From an uncultured Actinomyces sp. (GTDB taxonomy: Bacteria; Actinomycetota; Actinomycetes; Actinomycetales; Actinomycetaceae): a stretch of 6,346 nt of DNA. A model generated the notes under the pieces. The model was not told where the DNA came from. It made no database searches and worked only from the letters and a program-made list of their open reading frames with translations. The stretch spans positions 1 to 6,346 of the forward strand of contig CACYEE010000194.1 of the NCBI GenBank assembly GCA_902773415.1, in the 5' to 3' direction. Below are positions 1-6,296 of this stretch, piece by piece; positions within the stretch are counted from its first letter, which is position 1, and every line of letters starts with the position of its first letter. A program made the translations under genes and the position numbers.

Positions 1-23
1 CAGTCTAGTTGCTCGAACGGGAA

Positions 24-764
24 ATGGCACGCCATTGGCGTGTATTCGCGATTTTTCCCTGCGTTGTGCCGGTGTTCGGCGTGTCGTCGGGTTGTCCTGG
101 CAGGAGCGGCGGGGTTGCGATCGCGTTGAGCGGAAAGGGAGAAGGCGGGCTTTCGGAGACGATCGTGGCCCTTGACGGCGAGGATGCCGAGGCGCCTGGC
201 TCTCGGCAGCGTGCGGAAAAATGCCTGTCGCGTGAACATCGCGGAACTTTTGCGACGGCGGGCCACGGTCGTTGGCAAGGCGCTCGGCGCGGGCATGTCT
301 GCCTGCACGACGTCCTCGCTCGCGGTTTCGCGGCGTGGCTTGACGGCAAGGCCGGAGGGCTCGACCTTGGCGGGGCGGCCGACCGGGACGGTACGCCGGA
401 CACGTTCACGCTGACCGAAGCGGAGACGATGGCGCAGGAGATCCTTGCCGAGGCGTTTGCGGGCGGCGTCCCCGAAACGCGCAGGGAAGCTGGCCGAGAA
501 CCGCGACGCCGATACGCGCCCGGAGAGGATGCCGGGGACGATCGTGCGGCATTGCGAGGGGCGGGGAAGACGGCGATGGCGTACGGGTTCCTTCGTTCGC
601 GCAGCATTCCGATCGGCATCACGGAGACTGCCGCCATCGTCCGGGCCCGCACGGGACATGGCCTCTGGCCCGGCAATGGGCCCCATGGCACGCGAGCCGA
701 CGCGGCGGAGAGCGTATTCAACGGCGTTGCAAAGACACTTGGGACGGCTTACCGACTACAGTGA
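24..764 (+). CDS. Possible hypothetical protein (weakly supported ORF)
   Basis: I do not recognise this product, and the region may be non-coding. The frame is open from a TAG at 6-8 to a TGA at 762-764. TTG at 9 or ATG at 24 could start it, and neither has a convincing ribosome binding site (only GGGA just before 24), so I prefer the ATG. Over about 145 codons I counted G+C of roughly 79, 61 and 72% at positions 1, 2 and 3, with G in about half of first positions. That periodicity is compatible with coding on this strand. Against it, CGA arginine codons cluster near 500, the product (about 246 aa) is rich in Gly, Ala and Arg, and no domain, signal peptide or clear membrane helix is visible. 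The stop lies 4 bases before the next gene's GTG, but that gene seems to have its own promoter. A minus-strand frame leaving the left edge shares the same second-codon positions and cannot be excluded. Confidence 0.28.
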   Translation: MARHWRVFAIFPCVVPVFGVSSGCPGRSGGVAIALSGKGEGGLSETIVALDGEDAEAPGSRQRAEKCLSREHRGTFATAGHGRWQGARRGHVCLHDVLARGFAAWLDGKAGGLDLGGAADRDGTPDTFTLTEAETMAQEILAEAFAGGVPETRREAGREPRRRYAPGEDAGDDRAALRGAGKTAMAYGFLRSRSIPIGITETAAIVRARTGHGLWPGNGPHGTRADAAESVFNGVAKTLGTAYRLQ

Positions 765-769
765 AAATG
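757..769 (+). promoter_or_regulatory. Putative -10 box of a leaderless promoter
   Basis: TACAGT at 757-762 matches the actinobacterial TANNNT -10 consensus. Six bases (763-768) separate it from the GTG at 769, which would put transcription initiation at or next to the start codon. No Shine-Dalgarno sequence precedes the GTG, which fits leaderless translation. No good -35 is seen at 16-18 bp; TTGCAA at 727-732 is too far away (24 bp). The site also overlaps the last codons of the doubtful ORF ending at 764. Confidence 0.5.
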
Positions 770-3700
770 TGAGTCCCATCTTCAACTTATTTAAGAAGCG
801 TAATCAGGCCGTTCCCGCTGTCCCGCGCCAAGAGGGCAGGCCATTGAAGAATACGGGCGCAGTCGCCGCGAGACCCCTCGCCACCGCCAAACCGAATGCG
901 GCACGGGTCGCGAACGGCGACGATTCGGTGTTCGGGGAAGGCTATCCCCCCGTCGCAAACGCTCCGCTTCCCGATTCTCTCGCGCTCAGGACCGCGCGCG
1001 ACGCAGGCAGCGAAACGAAGGTTCCAGCTGCCGCCGCGTCGACGGCACAGGACTCGCCGTCGCCGAAAGAGGAGACTGCCGCGGCGCCCAACGATGCGCC
1101 GACCGGCAAAACGGCAGCCGGCGACGCGAAAGCCGAAGCCCCGGCCAGGCCTGCCGAAGACGAAACCGACACGGCCCCCCACGAGCCGACCGATCCCCTC
1201 GCCGACGCCTACGCAAGCTGGCACGCCGCGCTGGCCTCCCAGGCCGGCGAGATCAGGATCGAGGCGGACGCTCCCGGCGTCGTCGACCTCTCCCACCCGC
1301 ACCCCACGGGAGGCGCCCAGCTTTTCTCCGGCAAGCCGACACGCCTGAAGTCCCTCATTCGCGAAGAGAACGCGCAGCGAACGGCCCTCAAGCGAATGGG
1401 CGAGCTTTCGCGGCGCGTCGAGGAACTGGCCGACACGTACGGCTATGCGCCGGTCACTCTCGCCATCGGACGTCTCGTCTGGTCCGAACTTCCCGAATCC
1501 GTCAGCCTTGCAATCAAGTTCGGTGGCGGATTCACGCAAATCGGCAACGGCGCAAGCCGAGGCGAAGCAACGCGCGGCGGAACGAAAGAAAACGCTTCTT
1601 CCATCGACGCGAACGATCCGGCTGGCGACGGCGTGGAGGTACGCCAGATGAACGAGCCGGCCCTCCTGCAATCGGCCCGCCTCGAAATCGACGCCGAAGG
1701 CGACGCCCGCATCACCCTCACCAAACGCTGCAAAGTCAATCCCGTCGTTCTGCGCGCCTTCGAATCCCACTCGGTTCCCTCCGAGCAGATTACGCAGCTG
1801 TGCGCGCTCGCCGCAGATTCCGCGCACAACGACGAAGCCGTGGCCCGAATCCGCGAACTCGGGCGGCTCTACCTCCCCGGTTTCTCCTACCATGTTTCCT
1901 CGCTGCTGGGTGCCTTCGCGCATCCCGGTTCGGTGCTTCTCGAAGACCTCGAGGCGATGAGGCCCTACATCGAGGAATCGGGAATCATGAGAGCCCTTGC
2001 CGGCGACGAGGCGACACGCGCCCTCTCGTCCCAGCCCCTGCCTCCCGCCTCGCGCGAAGACCGCTCCCCCGAAACCGAACGCGGCGCCGGCGACCTCGAC
2101 GTTGTCGAGCTCGGAGCGGTCGAAGGAGTCGCAGCCGGCCGTTCCCTCGTCATCGACACGCCGACCGGTTCTCGCGGTACCGGGACGCTTGCCGCAATCG
2201 TTGCCGACGCGGCGGCAACCGGGCGCTCCGTCCTCTACATTCCTGGACGCCAGGCATCGGGCCGCTCCTTCATCGACGAAATGGAACGCCTCGGACTGGG
2301 CGAGCTCGTCCTCGACTTTTCCGATGTGGACGCTGCCGCCTGGCGACTTCGCACCGGCATGAGGCTGCGCGAACCCGAACTTGCGGATTCCGAGACCCTT
2401 CGCCTGCGCGACGACCTTTCCGCCGCACGCGCCCGCCTTGGCGAATACGTTCGGGCCCTTCACGAAACCGACGAGGAATGGGACGTGTCCGTCCATTCCC
2501 TCCTCCAACGCATGGCGGCGCTCATGACCGCCGACTCGGTGCCCGGTTCGCGCGTCCGCCTGCCCGCCGACCAGGCGCGGCTTCTCGGCACGCAGCGCGA
2601 AGCCATCGCCGCGGACTTCCGCGAGGCAAGCAGGATCGGCGCCCTCGAAAGCGGGAAATGCGCCTCCCCGTGGGCAGGTTCCCGCATCACGGCCGACGCG
2701 CAGGGGGCCGAAGCGCTGTCGCGCGCACGGCTGCTCGCAACCGAAACCGTGCCCGTCGCCATAGCGCAGGCCCACAGGGTCGCTGCCGAGACGGGCCTGG
2801 CGCGCGCCGCAACGCTCAACGAATGGCTCTCGCAGATTACGCTGCTCGACGCCGTTGCCAGCACCCTCGACGTTTTCGTTCCCGCCATCTACGAGCACTC
2901 GGCGTACGACATGATCACCGCGACCGCCACGAAGGAATGGCGCGAAGAGAACAACAGGCAGATGAGCATGTCGGAGCGCCGCCGCCTGACCCGGCAGGCG
3001 CGCGGCTTCCTCAGGGACGGCATCGATGTCGCCGATCTTCACGACGCCCTCGCGAAGGTCGAGGAACTGCGCGACATCTGGCGTCGCTACCGCCGCGGGG
3101 ATTCCTGGCCGAAGCTGCCCGACGGCCTGCCGCAGATCAAGGTATCCGCCTCCGAGGTCGTGCGCGAACTCAAGGCGCTTGAAACCGATCTTGCCCCCGG
3201 AACGAGACTCGAGGAAATGTCGCTGGAGGACATGCACGCCTTCCTGCGCCGCCTCGCGACGGACGAAGCCTCGATGGTTCACCTTCCGCGGCGCAACGAA
3301 CTCCTTGCCGCCCTGGACGAAAAGGGGATGGCTTCGGTCATCGCCGATTTCACGGCGCGGCGGGTCACGGAAGACATGGTCGATGCCGAACTCGAACTGA
3401 TCTACTGCGCGTCGGTATTCGAGCAGCTTGTCGGCCGTTCGGATACCCTTTCGACCATCGGTTCCGCCGAACTCGCAAGCCTTGCCCGAGACGTTCGGAT
3501 CCTTGACAAGGCGCATACCGAGACGCTCGCCGGGCCGGTCATGCGCGGCGCGATTTCGCGGATGCGCCAGACGATTTCCGCCAGGCGCGACGACACGATG
3601 ACGCTCGACGGCCAGCTTGAACGCTACTCGACCGGAATGCTGGCCGAATCGATCCGGCGTTACGCGGACATTGTCCAGGCATCCCGCCCGGTATGGGTCA

Positions 3701-5340
3701 TTCCCGCAATGATGGTGGCCGAATTCGTTCCGACCATGCCGTGGGCCGACCTCGTCATCATGGACGCGATGGATTCGGTGCCCGTGGCGAACTCGGTGTC
3801 GATGCTCATGCGCGGCAGCCAGATCGTGGTTGTCGGCGATGTGCGCCGTGGCGGCGAGAACTGCGCGATTGCCCGGTTCGCAAAGGTTCTGCCGGTCGTG
3901 GAGCTTCCGGCGAACCGCGTGCGTCATGACGAGCTTGCGACGGCGACGCTGCGCGAACAGGGCTATGCCGACGTGCTCGAGATGATTCCCGCCGTCAGGA
4001 TGGCAAGCCGGGTGAAGCTCGTTGTCGTGGACGGGCGGGGATTCCCCTCTCCGGCTTCGGGAATGGTGGAAGGCACCGCGGTGGAGGTCGACAAGGTGGT
4101 CGATGCCGTTGTCGAGCATATCCTGACCCGCCCCGAAAAGTCGCTTGCGGTCGCCTGCATTTCGCAGGGCCATGCCGAGCGTGTTCGCGAGGCCCTCAAG
4201 CAGACGGTTCGGGGGTCGAGCGTGTTGCAGCAGTACCTTGCCCGGGATTCGCGCGAACCTTTCGCCATTCTCGACGTGACCCAGTGCGCGGGCCTGCAAC
4301 GCGATTCCGTCATCCTTTCGGTCGGCTTCGGCAAGACCGTCCACGGCCGCGTCGTGCATACCTTCGGCGCTCTGTCCGAACGCGAGGGCCTGAGCGGACT
4401 TGTCGATGCGGTCGAAGCCGCCCGCGAAGACCTCACGATCATTTCCGCTCTCGGACCGGGCGACATCAGGACCGACGGAGTTGCGGCGGCCGGTCCGCGT
4501 CTGCTTGCCCGGATCATCGACCGTGCAGGAGGCGAAGCGGTCGGGATCGAACCCGATGCGAACTCGGAGAACGTCACTCCGCTTGTCGGCGATCTGGCCG
4601 CGCGCCTGGAACGGAAGGGGTGGGCGACCGCAACGAACTACGGCTACGACGACGGAGTGAGGATTCCGCTCGTCGCCGGGTCGGAAGGATTCGAGGGCAC
4701 ATGGCGCGTCGCGGTGCTTGTCGACGACGAGGAATACGTGAACGAGCCGTCGATGCGCCGTCGCGACCGCTTCTGGCTGGAGCGCCTGGAAGAACGCGGC
4801 TGGATCGTATTCAGGACGTTCTCGACGTCGCTCTTCATCGATCCTGTCGGGCAAGCGCAGGCAATCTCCGCCCTTCTCGAGTCGATTCGCGATGCGCCCG
4901 AGCCGCCGGCGAGCGTTGACATGCCTGCCTTGGCGGAGGGATGGCAGCACGCGCTTCGCGCGGAGTCCTCGCAGATCCGCAACCGCAGCAGGCGTCCGGC
5001 AGTCACCCCGGGCCTTCCTCTGGCGGCCTATTCCGATGACGAGCTCGACGAGCTGGTTGCCTGGATCATGTCCGACGGACGCCGAAGGACGGAAGACCAG
5101 ATTCTTGCGACGATGCGCGAGGAGCTTGACGTTCCTCGCTGCGGAACGCAAATCGATGCCGTGCTTCGCAATGTCATCCGCCGTCTGGGGCTTGCCTCCG
5201 ACGATATTTCTTCGGCGCTGAGCGTCCCGAGTGCCGGTGACGCGCCGGCCGAGGCGTCGGCAGACGAGGCTCGCGACGACGCTCCCGATACGGCCGACGC
5301 CGGCTCGGAGGACACCGCCGAGACAAGCGACGAAGGCTGA
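769..5340 (+). CDS. DUF4011 / SF1 helicase-like / MTES_1575-like / DUF3320-like protein with degenerate catalytic motifs
   Basis: This is a 1523-residue cytoplasmic protein related to actinobacterial helicase-nucleases. Residues 2-144 are a disordered Ala/Pro/Lys/Glu-rich leader. Residues about 145-400 match DUF4011 (VDLSHPHP...GGAQLFSG, RLKSLIR, KVNPVVLRAF, LPGFSYHVSSLLGAF), interrupted near 250-297 by a Gly/Asn/Ser-rich insertion. An SF1 helicase-like core spans about 455-1235 around a long helical middle. Family members carry GPPGTGKS, DEAS, GDxxQ, QGDE and TRAR; here these read TPTGSRGT (464-471), DAMD (999-1002), GDVRR (1023-1027), AGLQ (1174-1177) and EAAR (1216-1219). A nuclease-like domain (about 1275-1365) has RIPL for RIDL and LVDD for ECDG. 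A DUF3320-like module (1421-1475) and an acidic tail (1485-1523) follow. ATP hydrolysis, unwinding and cleavage therefore look lost, while length and fold are kept. I chose GTG 769 because the frame beyond it is Arg-rich and unlike the family, and a -10 box lies just upstream. TTG 844, preceded by AGGGCAGG, is an alternative. The gene is certain; the role is inferred. Confidence 0.95.
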   Translation: MSPIFNLFKKRNQAVPAVPRQEGRPLKNTGAVAARPLATAKPNAARVANGDDSVFGEGYPPVANAPLPDSLALRTARDAGSETKVPAAAASTAQDSPSPKEETAAAPNDAPTGKTAAGDAKAEAPARPAEDETDTAPHEPTDPLADAYASWHAALASQAGEIRIEADAPGVVDLSHPHPTGGAQLFSGKPTRLKSLIREENAQRTALKRMGELSRRVEELADTYGYAPVTLAIGRLVWSELPESVSLAIKFGGGFTQIGNGASRGEATRGGTKENASSIDANDPAGDGVEVRQMNEPALLQSARLEIDAEGDARITLTKRCKVNPVVLRAFESHSVPSEQITQLCALAADSAHNDEAVARIRELGRLYLPGFSYHVSSLLGAFAHPGSVLLEDLEAMRPYIEESGIMRALAGDEATRALSSQPLPPASREDRSPETERGAGDLDVVELGAVEGVAAGRSLVIDTPTGSRGTGTLAAIVADAAATGRSVLYIPGRQASGRSFIDEMERLGLGELVLDFSDVDAAAWRLRTGMRLREPELADSETLRLRDDLSAARARLGEYVRALHETDEEWDVSVHSLLQRMAALMTADSVPGSRVRLPADQARLLGTQREAIAADFREASRIGALESGKCASPWAGSRITADAQGAEALSRARLLATETVPVAIAQAHRVAAETGLARAATLNEWLSQITLLDAVASTLDVFVPAIYEHSAYDMITATATKEWREENNRQMSMSERRRLTRQARGFLRDGIDVADLHDALAKVEELRDIWRRYRRGDSWPKLPDGLPQIKVSASEVVRELKALETDLAPGTRLEEMSLEDMHAFLRRLATDEASMVHLPRRNELLAALDEKGMASVIADFTARRVTEDMVDAELELIYCASVFEQLVGRSDTLSTIGSAELASLARDVRILDKAHTETLAGPVMRGAISRMRQTISARRDDTMTLDGQLERYSTGMLAESIRRYADIVQASRPVWVIPAMMVAEFVPTMPWADLVIMDAMDSVPVANSVSMLMRGSQIVVVGDVRRGGENCAIARFAKVLPVVELPANRVRHDELATATLREQGYADVLEMIPAVRMASRVKLVVVDGRGFPSPASGMVEGTAVEVDKVVDAVVEHILTRPEKSLAVACISQGHAERVREALKQTVRGSSVLQQYLARDSREPFAILDVTQCAGLQRDSVILSVGFGKTVHGRVVHTFGALSEREGLSGLVDAVEAAREDLTIISALGPGDIRTDGVAAAGPRLLARIIDRAGGEAVGIEPDANSENVTPLVGDLAARLERKGWATATNYGYDDGVRIPLVAGSEGFEGTWRVAVLVDDEEYVNEPSMRRRDRFWLERLEERGWIVFRTFSTSLFIDPVGQAQAISALLESIRDAPEPPASVDMPALAEGWQHALRAESSQIRNRSRRPAVTPGLPLAAYSDDELDELVAWIMSDGRRRTEDQILATMREELDVPRCGTQIDAVLRNVIRRLGLASDDISSALSVPSAGDAPAEASADEARDDAPDTADAGSEDTAETSDEG

Positions 5341-5555
5341 TGGGCCGAAAGCACGGGGCTGCGGTGCGGCTGTCTCGCCTCGACACGGAAGCCGTCGAAC
5401 GGGGCGACCTTCGCGATCGGGACGAGGCAGTTGCCAGGGCGCTTGCGGCTCCCGAGGGCAGGGCTGCGACGCAGAGCGGCCGGCAGGTCGAGGCGCGCGA
5501 CGCGAACGAGCGTCGCCTTCTGGACGAGGTTCCTCCGCATTTCGGGAAGCTGTAG
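5340..5555 (+). CDS. Small charged hypothetical protein, start overlapping the preceding stop
   Basis: This 71-residue ORF starts in the TGATG overlap with the large gene's stop, a geometry typical of translational coupling. A weak GAAGG lies 3 bases before the ATG (5332-5336). Positions 1, 2 and 3 have roughly 85, 51 and 76% G+C by hand count, which is compatible with coding on this strand. The product is soluble, rich in Arg, Ala, Glu and Asp, and ends in a distinctive RRLLDEVPPHFGKL. Some short actinobacterial proteins end with a similar PPH-aromatic-G tail; that is from memory and unverified. No domain is recognised. An antisense frame (ATG at 5540) has similarly good periodicity but would run about 310 bases into the large gene, so I favour this ORF. 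If real, it would be co-expressed with the large protein and might partner it. Confidence 0.5.
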   Translation: MGRKHGAAVRLSRLDTEAVERGDLRDRDEAVARALAAPEGRAATQSGRQVEARDANERRLLDEVPPHFGKL

Positions 5556-5573
5556 GCCTTCGCATTGCGGTTC

Positions 5574-6209
5574 CTATCGGCGGGAGACGACGAGGAGGGG
5601 GCTTGACGAGGAGGCTCCGAGCACGGCGGGCGCGCGCGCATCGGGCACCGCGACGAACAGGGCGAGGGTCGCTTCGCCCGAGGTGCCGAACAGTCCGCCG
5701 CTGCTCTTTTCCTGCGCGACGCCGATGACGGTGGCCTTGTCGGCGACAAGGACGGCATCGGTCGAGTCCGAGTATTCGTCTGGAGGAGCGTAGAGCGCGA
5801 TCGTCGAACCGGGCCTTGCGAAGCCTGTCGCGGCATCCGAGGCGACGGTGACGGGAAGCACGGTGTGGCCTTTGGGTGCGGAGGCGAGGAAATCTTCGCC
5901 GAGCAGGAGACTGCTGGCAAGGGGCATTCCTTCGGGCAGGCCTGCGGCGATCGTGCTTCCGATGGCGTCGTCCTTGGAGACGATCGCGCCGTCGGGAACG
6001 AGGTTTTCGGGGACGGCCGCGAGCCGGATATCGGAGGCGGCGAGTTCGATGCCCGCGTCGAGGCCTCTGGCCGCCACGACGACGCGGGCCGTGTCGGGCC
6101 GCATCGCGGAGAGGGTCTGAAGGACCGCGGCGAGAGCGGTGATGGCGACGAGCGCCAGAAGAAGGTAACGGATGCGCCAGGCGAGGGCGCGGAGCTTGCG
6201 TATGGTCAT
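5574..6209 (-). CDS. SAF domain protein, CpaB/RcpC-like, membrane-anchored
   Basis: This 211-residue protein has a basic N-terminus (R4, K5, R7, R12, R14), one transmembrane helix at about 15-33 (YLLLALVAITALAAV), then an extracytoplasmic SAF domain at about 41-103 (ARVVVAARGLDAGIELAASD, LPEGMPLASSLLL). The following VTVASDAATGFARPGSTIALYAPP and the beta-rich C-terminus match the layout of Flp pilus assembly protein CpaB/RcpC. The positive-inside rule predicts a cytoplasmic N-terminus. In tad pilus loci CpaB acts at the cell envelope, but no cpaC/F or tad gene is visible here, so a pilus role is uncertain; stand-alone SAF proteins of unknown function are also known in Actinobacteria. ATG 6209 is chosen because the -10 box TAGCGT lies 7 bases upstream, in line with a leaderless mRNA, and because the longer reading from 6329 would put a non-hydrophobic 40-residue extension before the helix. 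The gene converges with the plus-strand pair across an 18-base gap. Confidence 0.92.
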   Translation of the reverse strand: MTIRKLRALAWRIRYLLLALVAITALAAVLQTLSAMRPDTARVVVAARGLDAGIELAASDIRLAAVPENLVPDGAIVSKDDAIGSTIAAGLPEGMPLASSLLLGEDFLASAPKGHTVLPVTVASDAATGFARPGSTIALYAPPDEYSDSTDAVLVADKATVIGVAQEKSSGGLFGTSGEATLALFVAVPDARAPAVLGASSSSPLLVVSRR

Positions 6210-6216
6210 GGCTTCC

Positions 6217-6245
6217 ACGCTAGGGGCGCTGCGGCAGTGCGGCAA
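6217..6245 (-). promoter_or_regulatory. Promoter of the SAF gene, leaderless type
   Basis: Read on the minus strand, TTGCCG (6245-6240) and TAGCGT (6222-6217) form -35 and -10 boxes separated by exactly 17 bases. Only GGAAGCC lies between the -10 box and the ATG at 6209, so transcription would start at or beside the A of the ATG. The GGAAG just before the ATG is too close to act as a normal ribosome binding site. The match to a housekeeping sigma promoter is good. Confidence 0.65.
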
Positions 6246-6258
6246 GAGGAGCGCGAAA

Positions 6259-6295
6259 CCTGTGGATGGCGGTGACGTTTTGCGCGCCTGTGGAT
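6259..6295. repeat. Pair of direct CCTGTGGAT repeats, DnaA-box-like
   Basis: CCTGTGGAT occurs at 6259-6267 and 6287-6295, 28 bases apart start to start. Each copy follows a GCGCG (6251-6255, with three A between; 6282-6286, directly adjacent). The second copy reads TGTGGATA, which matches eight of nine bases of the DnaA box TGTGGATAA; the first reads TGTGGATG. On the minus strand they sit just upstream of the SAF promoter's -35 box. They could be DnaA sites, an operator for the SAF gene, or a regulatory site for a gene to the right of the window. Confidence 0.45.
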
Positions 6296-6296
6296 A

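Noticed and set aside
464..471. Residues 464-471 of the large protein as a functional Walker A
   Set aside because: TPTGSRGT lacks the essential lysine, and GTGT just after it does not supply a GK[ST].
2..686. Minus-strand frame open to the left edge (ATG 686 or 659)
   Set aside because: Third-position G+C is high, but only about 31% of codons begin with G, the product is Arg-rich with no domain, and no good start signal is seen. Kept only as an alternative to the 24-764 ORF.
5..721. Minus-strand 238-codon ORF
   Set aside because: Its second codon positions would have about 79% G+C, and the product is Ser/Pro/Arg-rich low complexity, typical of an out-of-frame reading.
445..768. Upstream extension of the large gene to an ATG at 445
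   Set aside because: The 108 extra residues are Arg/Pro/Ser-rich and unlike the family, and the -10 box at 757-762 points to the GTG at 769.
1800..3182. Plus-strand 460-codon ORF inside the large gene
   Set aside because: It is an Arg-rich frame-shifted shadow of the DUF4011/helicase coding sequence with no domain.
5028..5540. Minus-strand ORF antisense to the end of the large gene
   Set aside because: Periodicity between 5341 and 5540 is good, but the frame would run about 310 bases into a well-supported gene on the other strand and lacks a ribosome binding site.
787..5565. 1592-codon open frame on the minus strand
   Set aside because: It is the codon-aligned antisense of the large gene, kept open only because TTA, CTA and TCA are absent there. 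Its ATG at 5565 follows an AGGA, but the product has no recognisable domain and the plus-strand gene is clear.
5540..5590. Terminator between the converging genes
   Set aside because: No stable hairpin or T-run is visible in the 18-base gap or its immediate flanks.
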